DNA of 64,000 bases from an uncultured Kordiimonas sp. (lineage in GTDB: Bacteria > Pseudomonadota > Alphaproteobacteria > Sphingomonadales > Kordiimonadaceae), in NCBI GenBank assembly GCA_947500295.1, contig CANMRM010000006.1, positions 124,001-188,000 of the forward strand, in the 5' to 3' direction. A program made the translations under genes and the position numbers. Numbering within the stretch: the stretch's first letter is position 1; the number at the start of each line of letters is the position of its first letter. The notes beneath the pieces were generated by a model, which ran no database searches, was not told the origin of the DNA, and was given only the letters and a program-made list of their open reading frames with translations. Shown one piece after another: positions 1 to 9,030 of the stretch.

Positions 1-179
1 GCATGAAGGCCGCTCTTGGCATGTCGGAAGTTGCTGCTGACCAGCAGGAGAACATAGAGCGTATTGAAGATCGCCTGGACGCTCTTGAGAAAAAAATTGA
101 TGCAATTTTGGCAGCGGTGAGCAAGCCAAAGGCTGCGCCCCGAAGACGGGCAAGTAAATCGACAGCAGCAAAGAAATAG
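1..179 (+). CDS. Phasin-like protein, C-terminal fragment
   Basis: The gene begins before the window; the visible frame runs from base 3 to a TAG at 177-179. The last ~58 residues have a heptad-like acidic/hydrophobic stretch (IERIEDRLDALEKKI), probably coiled coil, then a basic tail rich in Lys, Ala and Arg. Phasins of the PhaI/PhaF type have this layout: an oligomerising coil plus a DNA- or granule-binding Ala/Lys tail. The next gene downstream is a PhaD-like regulator, which in Pseudomonas accompanies phasin genes, so a polyhydroxyalkanoate-granule role is inferred. Without the N-terminal domain the family cannot be confirmed. Confidence 0.55.
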   Translation, partial: MKAALGMSEVAADQQENIERIEDRLDALEKKIDAILAAVSKPKAAPRRRASKSTAAKK

Positions 180-227
180 CTGATTGGGGCTAAACGCAAC
201 GAATTATGCCGATATGGGGGCAGGGCC

Positions 228-869
228 ATGAAGACCAAAGACAGGATCCTTCAATACAGCCTGCAGCTTTTCAATGATGAGGGCGAGCAGAATGTAACGC
301 CCGTTGATATTGCCAATGTGCTCGATATAAGCCCGGGCAACCTTTATTATCATTTCAAGGGCAAAGACCCGATCATTCACCAGCTGTTTGTCGACTTTGA
401 GGAAGAATTCCGAATGGTGTTGAATGCTCCGATCGACAAGCCGTTGGAGCTTTCTGACAACTGGGTTTATTTCTACATTCTTTTCGAGGAAATCGCAGAT
501 TTCCGGTTTTTCTACCGCAATCTGCAATCGATTCTCGAGCGCTACCCTGAATTGGAGAGCCGGTTTCGGCGCCTGGTTGAGCAGAAAATCAAAACCATGG
601 CTTCGATTATCGACACACTGAACGAAACGGGCTTTATCGTCATTTCCCCCGTTGAGGCCGAACAGATGGCCGAACGGTTTGCGCTGCAACTTACTTATTG
701 GCCCACCTACCAGACGCTTCTTGACAGTGATGTGTCGACACCCGTGTCGATCCACAAGGGTGTGTACGGTCTGATCAGTCAGCTGACACCCTATGTTGCT
801 GATGGCGCTCAGGAATTTTTGATCTTGTTGACCGAATTTCGTGACAAGATGCTGCGCAACGCCAAGTAA
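228..869 (+). CDS. TetR/AcrR family regulator, PhaD-like
   Basis: 213 aa. The N-terminal helix-turn-helix (residues ~1-48) begins MKTKDRILQYSLQLFN and contains ISPGNLYYHFKGK, very close to what I recall of Pseudomonas PhaD, the regulator of polyhydroxyalkanoate and phasin genes. The C-terminal ligand-binding part (~60-205) fits the PhaD-type TetR C-terminal family. It follows the phasin fragment by ~50 bp and precedes a hydrolase and a wax ester synthase, so control of storage-lipid genes is likely. The start ATG at 228 follows GGGCAGGGCC. A 7-bp inverted repeat downstream (938-956) could be an operator for this or the next gene. Confidence 0.8.
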   Translation: MKTKDRILQYSLQLFNDEGEQNVTPVDIANVLDISPGNLYYHFKGKDPIIHQLFVDFEEEFRMVLNAPIDKPLELSDNWVYFYILFEEIADFRFFYRNLQSILERYPELESRFRRLVEQKIKTMASIIDTLNETGFIVISPVEAEQMAERFALQLTYWPTYQTLLDSDVSTPVSIHKGVYGLISQLTPYVADGAQEFLILLTEFRDKMLRNAK

Positions 870-937
870 AACAATTGGTGAACGAGCCTGGGTGCAATCG
901 GCTTGTGCACTGTGGTCAGCAACATAATTTCTCATTT

Positions 938-956
938 ATGCCTAAAGAATAGGCAT
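938..956. promoter_or_regulatory. Perfect inverted repeat between PhaD-like gene and hydrolase
   Basis: ATGCCTA-aagaa-TAGGCAT is a perfect 7-bp dyad with a 5-bp spacer, in the 207-bp gap between the TetR gene and the hydrolase. A run of six T lies ~9 bp further on, so it may be a weak terminator for the regulator gene. It may instead be an operator for the downstream hydrolase. The sequence alone does not decide. Confidence 0.35.
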
Positions 957-1076
957 TCGTTACTTTTTTGGGCATTTTTATGAATGATCGTTTGACGGTT
1001 AATTTTACCGCTGCCATTCTGTGACAGAAATGTGACCGGGGAGGGGTCCATTTACGGTAATGGTTAGGAGAGCTGT

Positions 1077-1877
1077 GTGTTCAATTTGTCTCGAAAAGTT
1101 AAAGCGCCTTCACCTTTGTTGGTAATGATGGAAGGGCGTGCCCTTTTTGAGTTAGGTGCCATGGCGTTGTCTACGCCGTATCTGAAGAGATTACCCCGGG
1201 GTGATGGGCACCCTGTACTGGTCATGCCCGGGCTGGGTGCTTCGGATTCGTCCACGCGGCCTCTGAGGTCGTTTCTGGATGATCGCGGATATTCGCCGTA
1301 CGCTTGGGGCTTGGGAAGAAACTTCGGGCTGCGGGAAGGTATTCTCGAAGGTATGTTGGACCGGATTGATGAAATCTACGGTATGCACCAGCAGAAAGTG
1401 AGCCTTGTGGGCTGGAGCCTCGGTGGCATCTTCGCACGTGAATTGGCGAAAATGCGTCCGGAGCAAACGCGACTGGTCATTTCGCTGGGTAGCCCGCATT
1501 CTGGCAACCCGAAACATTCCAACGCCTGGCGTTTCTACGAATTCACGGCAGGCCATTCAGTGGAAGAGCCGCCGATCGAGACCAAGATGCACAAGGCTCC
1601 GCCTGTGCCAACAACGTCAATTTACACAAAAACTGACGGGATTGTTGCTTGGCAAAACTGCCATCAGGAGAGGCCTGTTTGTGAGATCAAGCAGAAGCAA
1701 ACGGAAAATATTCAGGTTTCAGGCAGCCACTGTGGGCTTGGGTTTAACCCGGCGGTTCTGTATGTGATCGCGGACCGTCTTGCGCAGCGCGAAGGGGCTT
1801 GGCGCCCGTTTGCCAATGTTGGCGGACGCAAGGCCTTTTTCGATACGCCGGGGCTTGAGGCCGCGGTACCCGCATAG
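1077..1877 (+). CDS. Alpha/beta hydrolase (lipase/esterase-like)
   Basis: 266 aa. It starts at GTG 1077 with AGGAG at 1066-1070. The oxyanion-side motif VLVMPGLGA (residues ~42-50) and nucleophile elbow GWSLGG with Ser114 mark an alpha/beta hydrolase of the lipase/acyltransferase type; SGSHCGL near residue 218 supplies a candidate catalytic His. No signal peptide is seen, so it is probably cytoplasmic. It lies between a PhaD-like regulator and a WS/DGAT acyltransferase, so turnover of stored ester or polyester is a reasonable inference, but the substrate cannot be read from the sequence. A strong terminator follows at 1907-1931. Confidence 0.75.
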   Translation: MFNLSRKVKAPSPLLVMMEGRALFELGAMALSTPYLKRLPRGDGHPVLVMPGLGASDSSTRPLRSFLDDRGYSPYAWGLGRNFGLREGILEGMLDRIDEIYGMHQQKVSLVGWSLGGIFARELAKMRPEQTRLVISLGSPHSGNPKHSNAWRFYEFTAGHSVEEPPIETKMHKAPPVPTTSIYTKTDGIVAWQNCHQERPVCEIKQKQTENIQVSGSHCGLGFNPAVLYVIADRLAQREGAWRPFANVGGRKAFFDTPGLEAAVPA

Positions 1878-1906
1878 TCGGTAACAGGACCTTTAAGTTC
1901 TCAATT

Positions 1907-1931
1907 AGGGGCCGCTTGGGGCCCCTTTTTT
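1907..1931 (+). terminator. Rho-independent terminator after hydrolase
   Basis: AGGGGCC (1907-1913) pairs with GGCCCCT (1920-1926) across a 6-base loop and continues into a T run to 1931. Confidence 0.85.
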
Positions 1932-2113
1932 GTTTTATGTGGCGACTTGGCCGATTTTTTCTGACTTTAGGGCGATATTTCTAAAAAAAGCTGCATAATG
2001 GCACTCATGAAGGGAGCACGCCTAAAAAAGCGCGCATCCTCGCAATTGTCATCGAGCCGCGATACCCATGACCCGTCAGGGTTTGGGATGGCAGCCTGCG
2101 AGAGGGGACGATC

Positions 2114-3721
2114 ATGCATAAACTGACCGGATTGGACGCCACTTTTCTTTATATGGAAACCGACGAGACGCCGATGCATGTCTCTGGTTTGCTTATATGT
2201 GAGCCGCCCCAAAAAGGGGACAACCCTTACGAGCTGTTGAAGTCGCAGATCGCGGAGAGGGCGCACGAGATTCCATCGTTCCATCGAAAACTGATGCCTA
2301 CACCATTTTATGTGGATCATCCGGTCTGGGTGAATGCTGAATCAATCGACCTTGACTATCATATTAAACACGCGAGTTTGCCCCCTCCAGGTGACGTGGA
2401 ACAGCTGCGTATGATTATCCAGGGCTTGCATTCCCTGACGCTGGACCGGGACAGGCCGCTCTGGCAGTTCTATGTCATTGAAGGTTTGGAGGACCCCAAA
2501 ATGGGCCTTCCGAAAGGGAGTTTTGCTCTCTATACCAAAAGCCATCATGCCAGCATCGATGGTGGCGCTGGCATTGCGGTGATGGATATTATTTCTGACC
2601 GGGCGCCAACGCCGCGCCCACCTTTGCCCAAAAACAAAATTCGCTTGCAGGCGGAAAAGCCTGGAATGTTTGAGCTATTGGGTAGCTCTTATGGGCGTTT
2701 CCTCCAGCAACAAGTGGATATTGTTAAAAAAGTTCCCGATATGGTGAAAGCCGTCGGCTCCATAGCGAAAGTGGCCATGGATGATGCCGGCAGCATGATG
2801 AAGACATTGCAGCCCGCTCCTAAAACGCGCTTCAACGTGCGGATCCAGAAACAGCGGGCGTACGGTGCTGAATCTCTGTCTCTGCCTGATACAATTGCCT
2901 TGGCAAAACAAACCGGAACGACCCTAAATGACGTGGTGCTTACAATATGCGGCGGTGCATTGCGCCGCTATCTGCAAGGCCACAAAGAGCTCCCGGAAGC
3001 CGCTCTGGTTGCGGCTGTGCCGGTGTCTCTACGTGAGTTTGGTGATGCAGCTAACACCAATCAGGTTACAGGAATGACTTGCGGCCTCGGTACGGACATA
3101 GCTGATCCGATCAAGCGTTTGCGCGCCGTGCATGAAAATGCTGCGGCATCCAAAAAGCAGCTTGGTGCGGTTAAGGATGTGATTCCGCAAGACTATATTT
3201 TCTTCGGGGCGCCAGTAATAGTTTCAGCGATGGCTCAAATGCAGAGCAAGACTGATGTTGTCAATATGATGCCATCACCGATCAATGTGACAATCTCCAA
3301 CGTGCCGGGCCCGAGGCGCCATGTCTATTTTGCAGGAAGTAAAGTGGTCGCCCAGTTCCCTGTCTCCATTTGCACGCATGGATGTGCGTTGAATATCACG
3401 CTGCAAAGCTATGTCGATCGCCTTGAGTTTGGGTTGATTGCGTGCAAGATCGCTGTGCCTGACGTTCAGGACATTGCAGACTATATTGTTGAGGAATTTC
3501 ATATCCTTAAGGAAGCGGCCGACAAGCTTGGCGAAAAAGCCGTTGCACCGAAAGTTGCTGCAGAAGCACCGGCCAAGCCTGCAGCAAAGCCTGCTGGCAA
3601 GAAGGTTGCAACCAAGTCAGCGCCCAGCAAAGCGGCCAATGGCAAAAAACCGGCAGCTAAATCTTCAGTGCCGCCCAAGGCGAAGGTCCGCAAAAGTGGG
3701 GCAAAACCTACCGCGCACTGA
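2114..3721 (+). CDS. Wax ester synthase/diacylglycerol acyltransferase (WS/DGAT) with basic tail
   Basis: 535 aa. It would esterify acyl-CoA to a fatty alcohol or diacylglycerol, making wax esters or triacylglycerol for storage. The family signature HHxxxDG is present as H144-H145-A-S-I-D149-G150, RPLW lies upstream, and the C-terminal-domain motif NVTISNVPGP is present. After the catalytic part ends near residue 470, about 62 residues of Ala/Lys/Pro repeats (AKPAAKPAGKKVATK and similar) follow, resembling the histone-like tail of PhaF phasins and not part of the usual ~460-residue enzyme. The gene has its own leader (terminator upstream) and is followed by a perfect terminator. Confidence 0.9.
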   Translation: MHKLTGLDATFLYMETDETPMHVSGLLICEPPQKGDNPYELLKSQIAERAHEIPSFHRKLMPTPFYVDHPVWVNAESIDLDYHIKHASLPPPGDVEQLRMIIQGLHSLTLDRDRPLWQFYVIEGLEDPKMGLPKGSFALYTKSHHASIDGGAGIAVMDIISDRAPTPRPPLPKNKIRLQAEKPGMFELLGSSYGRFLQQQVDIVKKVPDMVKAVGSIAKVAMDDAGSMMKTLQPAPKTRFNVRIQKQRAYGAESLSLPDTIALAKQTGTTLNDVVLTICGGALRRYLQGHKELPEAALVAAVPVSLREFGDAANTNQVTGMTCGLGTDIADPIKRLRAVHENAAASKKQLGAVKDVIPQDYIFFGAPVIVSAMAQMQSKTDVVNMMPSPINVTISNVPGPRRHVYFAGSKVVAQFPVSICTHGCALNITLQSYVDRLEFGLIACKIAVPDVQDIADYIVEEFHILKEAADKLGEKAVAPKVAAEAPAKPAAKPAGKKVATKSAPSKAANGKKPAAKSSVPPKAKVRKSGAKPTAH

Positions 3722-3755
3722 CACAGCCCGCTGATCATTGATAAATGCCTGGAAG

Positions 3756-3780
3756 GCCGCCTCAATTGAGGCGGCTTTTT
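3756..3780 (+). terminator. Rho-independent terminator after WS/DGAT
   Basis: GCCGCCTC (3756-3763) and GAGGCGGC (3768-3775) form a perfect 8-bp stem with an AATT loop followed by five T. It lies between convergent genes; the T run favours the + strand gene. Confidence 0.9.
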
Positions 3781-4540
3781 ATATGTGGCCGGTTTCTTTG
3801 TACTCGAGAAGAAGACCGTTTAAAAAGTATCGCGTCGCGCGTTCCACAATATCATCCGTGTCAATACTTGGTGTCAGGTTTTGGAATTTGTGGTCAATCA
3901 ACAGGAATGCCGTGCCGTGAACGATTGCCCACATTGGCGTGGCAATTTTAAGAGTGTGCTGCACATCAATTCCGTTGCGATCTAAGAAAGTGGCCACACT
4001 TTTCAACAAAATGGAGAAGCAAGCAATGCCTTTGTTGGGGGCGTTTTTGGCCAACGCATAGTTGTTGATGTCGTGCTTTTTGATCTCCAGGAGATCGATC
4101 AGTGTTTTTCCGTTTTGGCCAGATGCATGTTCTTTGAAGATTTCCTCCAAGTTTACATCAGGGCCACCCCGGTGATTTTCACACATCAGACGGAATAACT
4201 GTTGGTTTTCACTGGCGAACCGAACATATGTTTTGCCCATCGCCGTGATCGACTCAATTGTTCCAAGTTCTTGGCCTGCGGCGTTTTTTCGCATCAGCGA
4301 ACCCATTTTGCTGAACGCAACTTCAGTTACTTCATGCAACAGTTCAGACTTGTCGGAAAAGTGACGATAGGGTGCCGCAACACTTACTCCTGCAATCCGG
4401 CTGGCATCTTTTAGCGTAAAGCCATCAGCACCCGCTGTTGAAACGAGCTCAACAGAAGCATCGATCAGCGCAGTTCTGAGGTCGCCGTGATGATAGCGAC
4501 CAGAGGTATTTGCCTCAGCGGATGTAGAGTTTTGTGTCAA
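3779..4540 (-). CDS. TetR/AcrR family regulator, likely repressor of the RND operon
   Basis: 253 aa. The HTH (residues ~15-62: YHHGDLRTALIDASVELV, then FTLKDASRIAGVSVAAPYRHF) is typical of TetR. The C-terminal part fits the WHG-type TetR C-terminal domain with its conserved FRLMCE region. The gene is transcribed divergently from a membrane-fusion/RND pump operon starting at 4719, the classic arrangement of a local repressor that releases the pump promoter on binding a toxic ligand. A 6-bp inverted repeat within an AT-rich patch at 4584-4620 is the likely operator. The ligand is unknown. Confidence 0.85.
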   Translation of the reverse strand: MTQNSTSAEANTSGRYHHGDLRTALIDASVELVSTAGADGFTLKDASRIAGVSVAAPYRHFSDKSELLHEVTEVAFSKMGSLMRKNAAGQELGTIESITAMGKTYVRFASENQQLFRLMCENHRGGPDVNLEEIFKEHASGQNGKTLIDLLEIKKHDINNYALAKNAPNKGIACFSILLKSVATFLDRNGIDVQHTLKIATPMWAIVHGTAFLLIDHKFQNLTPSIDTDDIVERATRYFLNGLLLEYKETGHI

Positions 4541-4583
4541 ATCATCGACCTTATGTTCGTCAGTGAATGGATACTATGCCATT

Positions 4584-4620
4584 TTACATATTGAAATGTT
4601 AATCAGCATAACATATGTAA
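4584..4620. promoter_or_regulatory. Candidate TetR operator in divergent promoter region
   Basis: ATGTTA-atcagca-TAACAT (4596-4614) is a perfect inverted repeat. It is nested within a wider pair, TTACATA (4584-4590) and TATGTAA (4614-4620). The patch lies 44-80 bp from the TetR start and ~100 bp before the RND operon, as expected for an autoregulated divergent pair. Confidence 0.5.
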
Positions 4621-4718
4621 GTCGGACTAACATTAAGGTCAAGGGCTGTAAAGCCAATAAGAACCGAAACCCGGGATAGACCGCGAGGTCATCCGGTGAG
4701 GATACGGCGAGACGGAAA

Positions 4719-5855
4719 ATGGAAAACGAAGCTTCGATTACTATTTCTAAAGTGGCCATCCAAAAGGCATTGGCCTTCCTGTTAATTGCAGGATTTATCG
4801 TTTTTGCAACAATGGGATTGCACTGGAGGGCTGCATCAGGTGACACGCCGGATATGCGCCTTGTACCCGTTGCGGTGGAAACCATTGCGCGGCAACCTAG
4901 TTACCAGGTCAACGAGTTTTATGCCGGGCGTGTGGAAGCACGCCAACGCGTCAACCTTGCGTTTGAACAAGCTGGCAAGATTGAGGCGATGTATGTGGAC
5001 GAAGGAGATTTCGTCAAGGCGGGCGACCTGATAGCCAAACTGGACGTTGACCTTCTGGAGGCCAGCCGGGATCAAACCAGATCTGCGATAGTCCGCATCC
5101 GCTCTCAGGTTGAGCTCGCTAAGCTCACAGAAGAGCGTCAGAAAACCCTTTTTGAACAGGGGCATAGCTCGGAGCAGCGCTATGATGAAGCTCGGTTTAA
5201 CCGGGAGGCCCTGACTGCACAACTTGCTGAAACGGAAGCAGCCCTTCGTACCATTGAGATCAATATCGAGAAGTCATCATTGTACGCGCCATTTGACGCT
5301 CAGGTAGGTGCTCGCAGTGTCGATACAGGTGCAGTCAGAGATGCAGGCATGGCAATCGTCACGCTACTGGAAACCTCTGTTCAGCAGGCGCGGATCAGTG
5401 TGCCAACAAGTCGTGTTCAGGCGATGAAAGTCGCAGAAGAATTATCGGTTTCCTATCACGGCGAACCCCTTTCAGCGACCATTTTGGCCGTTCGTGCAGA
5501 CGTAAATCAGGCAACCCGGACCCAGGACGTAATCCTGAACATTGCACCGGAAAGTCCGATCCCGTTCGGCGAGCTTGTTGAACTTTCATTGCCGGAAACG
5601 CGTATTCAGCAAGGGTACTGGTTGCCCGTGGAGGCTTTGGTGGAGGGCAAAAAGGGCCTTTGGAACATATTTGCCGTAGAAAATGATGGCACGGGTGACA
5701 AAGTCGTGCGCCGTGCCGTCGAAGTTATCTTTGCTGAAACCGGACGGGTTTTTGTAACGGCCAACATCGGGCCTGACGCCAGGCTTGTTGCCAGCGGGAC
5801 GCACCGCGTGGTGCCAGGCCAGTATATAGATGTCATGCTGAACAGGGGACAATGA
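4719..5855 (+). CDS. RND efflux periplasmic adaptor (membrane fusion protein)
   Basis: 378 aa. One N-terminal membrane anchor (residues ~12-35) is followed by the adaptor layout: split lipoyl/barrel-sandwich halves (VEARQRVNLAFEQAGKIEAM and the later APFDAQVGARSVDTGAVRDAG), an alpha-hairpin of ~70 residues between them, then beta-barrel and membrane-proximal domains. It would bridge the inner-membrane pump to an outer-membrane channel; no TolC-like gene lies nearby, so the channel is presumably encoded elsewhere. The stop is 1 bp before the pump gene start, so the two are co-transcribed and probably translationally coupled. Confidence 0.88.
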   Translation: MENEASITISKVAIQKALAFLLIAGFIVFATMGLHWRAASGDTPDMRLVPVAVETIARQPSYQVNEFYAGRVEARQRVNLAFEQAGKIEAMYVDEGDFVKAGDLIAKLDVDLLEASRDQTRSAIVRIRSQVELAKLTEERQKTLFEQGHSSEQRYDEARFNREALTAQLAETEAALRTIEINIEKSSLYAPFDAQVGARSVDTGAVRDAGMAIVTLLETSVQQARISVPTSRVQAMKVAEELSVSYHGEPLSATILAVRADVNQATRTQDVILNIAPESPIPFGELVELSLPETRIQQGYWLPVEALVEGKKGLWNIFAVENDGTGDKVVRRAVEVIFAETGRVFVTANIGPDARLVASGTHRVVPGQYIDVMLNRGQ

Positions 5856-5856
5856 C

Positions 5857-8800
5857 ATGTTGTCTCTCTTTTACCGCGAGTGGCGCGTTTTCGCATTGGC
5901 GATCGGGATTATCGTTGTCACCGGCCTGACAGCTTTGAGCACCATTGGCCGGCAGGAAGATCCTACAATTACCAACTTGTTCACGACAATCACCACACCG
6001 TTTCCAGGGGCAAGCCCTGCGCGCGTGGAATCGCTTGTGACCGAAAAGATCGAAGAAGAACTCAAAAAAATAGCTGAAATCGAGGAGATAACCTCGGTTT
6101 CACGAGAGGGCTTCTCGCTTGTTGTTGTTGAACTGTCTCAGATGATCAGCGATGAGGAAATAGAGGTGGCCTGGTCCGAAATTCGTGACGCGCTTTCGGA
6201 CGCGGCTCGTAATTTTCCTGCGGGTGTTCCTGACCCTGAGTTCGACAATGACAAATTCGGTGCCTATACCGCGATCAGTGTTCTGACGCCGCGTGACGAG
6301 GGGTATGTGGAGCCATCTCAATTGCAACGCTATGCCGAGCTTTTGCGTGATCGACTACGGCAGTTGCCCGGTGCGAGACTGGTGCGCTTGTTTGGGGAGC
6401 AGCAAGAAGAAGTTCTGGTAACGGTCAACGCCCGCAGGCTGTCAGATCTCGGTTTGTCACCGGATGCAGTAGTTAATGCGATCCGCAGCGCGGACAGCAA
6501 GGTCCGGGCGGGTCAGTTGCGCGGTGATGAAAATAACTACCTGCTTGAAGTAAAAGGTGAAATAAAGTCTGTTGAGCGTATTCGGCAAGTACCTCTGGTT
6601 ACAGAAACATCTGGCACGGTTGTGCGTGTGGGTGACATCGCGACCCTTGAACGCGGAACGCGCTGGCCTATCAGCAGTATCGGCATTTCTAATGGTAAGC
6701 CCGCAATTCTTGTGGGTGCAACGATGGAAGAGGGTCTGCAAGTTGATGGCTGGGTAGCAGCACTGCGAGCAGAGACAGATGAGTTCGAACAAACGCTGCC
6801 ATCAGACATTCAGCATACGGTTCTGTTTGACCAGAGTCAGTATACCATCGATCGACTGAGTGGCCTGACCATTAACATCCTTATCGGGTCCAGCCTCGTT
6901 ATCATCGTGTTGTTTTTCACACTCGGATGGCGTGGTGCGTTTATCGTGGCTTGTATTTTACCTCTTACGACGCTCTTGTCCGTTACTGTGCTCCAGTATG
7001 CGGGTGTGCCTATCCACCAGATGTCGGTGACGGGATTGATTGTTGCGCTTGGTTTGCTCGTGGATGCGGCCATTGTGATGACCGACGATATTCGCCGACG
7101 GCTGATTGGTGGGGTGCCGCGACTTCAGTCTGTGGAGCAGGCAGTGAAGCGGCTTGCCGGACCACTGCTGGCCTCCACTGTCACAACTGTGCTCGCCTTT
7201 ATGCCGATGGCACTGCTGCCGGGTCCGGCGGGAGATTTTGTCGGCTCCATTGCCATTGCCGTGATTGTGATGCTGATTGCATCCTTTTTGCTGGCGCTGT
7301 CCATAACACCTGCGCTCGCGGGGTGGCTTTTGCCGGCAAAAGGAGAGGGCAAGTCACACGCCTGGTACGCCCGGGGCATCAAATCAGGAAAAATCGGGCA
7401 GATTTTTAACCGTTCGGTTGGCTGGGCCATTGCCAATCGGGGAACCGCCTTGTTCGCATCTCTGGCGCTGCCGATCATAGGCCTGCTGTCGTTTCCGACG
7501 CTCACATCACAGTTCTTCCCCGGTGTGGAGCGTGATCAGTTTTATATTCAAATGAAACTGGACGGGAACGCAGCAATCTCCGAAACGCGCGCGATGGCCC
7601 AGCGGGCCGATGTGCTGATCAAGTCACGTCCTGAAATCACGTCTGTGACCTGGGTTGTGGGCGAGAGCGCACCGAGCTTTTACTATAACATGCTCTCTAA
7701 CCAGGACGGTGTTGCCAGTTTTGCTGAAGCGCTGGTCACAACGACTTCCGAGCAGGCAACCCGCGACGTAATTCCGATACTGCAGTCGATGCTGGACCGC
7801 GCGGTGCCTGAAGCACAGACACTTGTCAAAGGTCTGTTTCAGGGCCCGCCTGTGAATGCACCAGTCGAAATTCTTGTTGTTGGACCTGATGTTAATACAC
7901 TGAGAGATATCGGTGAACAGATCCGTGAACGCATGAGCCGTGTGCCATTTGTCGAGCACACGCGAGCGACCTTCATGGGTGGTAGCCCGAAACTCGTTTT
8001 CAATGCGAATGAAGATCAGGCCAATTTTTCGGGCCTGACGCTGACCGGCGTGTCGCAGCATTTGGAAGCGGCGCTTGAAGGCGTTTCGGGGGGGTCGCTT
8101 CTTGAGGATACAGAGGAGCTTCCTGTCCGCGTACGTTATGAAGATGAATGGCGTGAAAATTTGGACCGATTGCGTTCGATTGATATTCCGGTGGCACAAA
8201 ATGGGGCCGATCGCTATCAGGCTGTGCCCTTGTCTTCATTGGGTATTATTACAGTGGAGCCATCTGAAAGCCCGATTAACCGGGAAAACGGTGAGCGCAC
8301 AAACACAGTACAGGCATTTACACCAAACGGTATACTTCCCCAGGTGGCGCTAGAGGCGGTGCAGGCAGAGCTTGCGCGAGACCCCGTCTCTATCCCGACC
8401 GGTTACCGGCTCGCTGTTGGAGGCGACTCTGACGAGCGGGCCGGTACGGTCAACAACCTGATGGCGCCAATAGGGCTCATTGTGGTGTTGACCATCGCAA
8501 CTATCGTGCTGACGTTTAATCGTTTCAAACTATCCATGATCACGGGAATTGTCGCGATCCTGTCGATGTGCATGAGTGTGCTGGCGCTGGAGATTTTCAA
8601 TTATCCCTTTGGTATTCAAGCGCTTATCGGAGTGATTGGCTCTATTGGGGTTTCGATCAATGCCGCCATTATCATCCTCACTGCTCTTCAGCAGGATGAA
8701 GGTGCGATGGCGGGTGACCTGGAACGTATCCGTGACATTGTCATGGAGTCTAGCCGCCATATCATATCCACAACAACAACGACATTTGGGGGATTTCTGC

Positions 8801-8973
8801 CGCTCATTATTGAAGGGGGAGGGTTCTGGCCGCCATTTGCAATGTCGATTGCTGGCGGTGTCCTGTTGTCGACAATCATCTCACTCTATTTTACGCCGGT
8901 CGCCTTTACGGTGACGGTATCCAAAAATAGGAAGCAGGCACCGCCTGATCTGCAGGTTGTGGCAGCACAATAA
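5857..8973 (+). CDS. RND efflux transporter permease (AcrB/MdtB-like superfamily)
   Basis: 1038 aa, the usual size for an RND pump, with two repeats each of a transmembrane block and a large periplasmic loop. It uses the proton gradient to expel substrates through the adaptor encoded just upstream. The TM4 motif reads GLLVDAAIVM: D403 matches the first of the two essential AcrB aspartates, but the second is Ala404. In TM10 the motif GVSINAAIII puts Asn935 where AcrB has its relay Lys. The relay is therefore non-canonical. The HME metal-pump signature is also incomplete, so the substrate class stays open. Confidence 0.88.
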   Translation: MLSLFYREWRVFALAIGIIVVTGLTALSTIGRQEDPTITNLFTTITTPFPGASPARVESLVTEKIEEELKKIAEIEEITSVSREGFSLVVVELSQMISDEEIEVAWSEIRDALSDAARNFPAGVPDPEFDNDKFGAYTAISVLTPRDEGYVEPSQLQRYAELLRDRLRQLPGARLVRLFGEQQEEVLVTVNARRLSDLGLSPDAVVNAIRSADSKVRAGQLRGDENNYLLEVKGEIKSVERIRQVPLVTETSGTVVRVGDIATLERGTRWPISSIGISNGKPAILVGATMEEGLQVDGWVAALRAETDEFEQTLPSDIQHTVLFDQSQYTIDRLSGLTINILIGSSLVIIVLFFTLGWRGAFIVACILPLTTLLSVTVLQYAGVPIHQMSVTGLIVALGLLVDAAIVMTDDIRRRLIGGVPRLQSVEQAVKRLAGPLLASTVTTVLAFMPMALLPGPAGDFVGSIAIAVIVMLIASFLLALSITPALAGWLLPAKGEGKSHAWYARGIKSGKIGQIFNRSVGWAIANRGTALFASLALPIIGLLSFPTLTSQFFPGVERDQFYIQMKLDGNAAISETRAMAQRADVLIKSRPEITSVTWVVGESAPSFYYNMLSNQDGVASFAEALVTTTSEQATRDVIPILQSMLDRAVPEAQTLVKGLFQGPPVNAPVEILVVGPDVNTLRDIGEQIRERMSRVPFVEHTRATFMGGSPKLVFNANEDQANFSGLTLTGVSQHLEAALEGVSGGSLLEDTEELPVRVRYEDEWRENLDRLRSIDIPVAQNGADRYQAVPLSSLGIITVEPSESPINRENGERTNTVQAFTPNGILPQVALEAVQAELARDPVSIPTGYRLAVGGDSDERAGTVNNLMAPIGLIVVLTIATIVLTFNRFKLSMITGIVAILSMCMSVLALEIFNYPFGIQALIGVIGSIGVSINAAIIILTALQQDEGAMAGDLERIRDIVMESSRHIISTTTTTFGGFLPLIIEGGGFWPPFAMSIAGGVLLSTIISLYFTPVAFTVTVSKNRKQAPPDLQVVAAQ

Positions 8974-8996
8974 AGACACGCATATTAAAAGCCTGG

Positions 8997-9030
8997 AGGC
9001 CGGCACGAAACGTTCGCCGGCCTTCATTTA
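8997..9030 (+). terminator. Terminator after the RND operon
   Basis: AGGCCGGC (8997-9004) pairs with GCCGGCCT (9016-9023) over an 11-base loop, followed by a T-rich stretch. It sits between convergent genes. Confidence 0.75.

Noticed and set aside
1998-2126. A short frame of ~42 codons before and overlapping the WS/DGAT start
   Set aside because: No ribosome site, arbitrary composition, and the WS/DGAT start is well placed without it.
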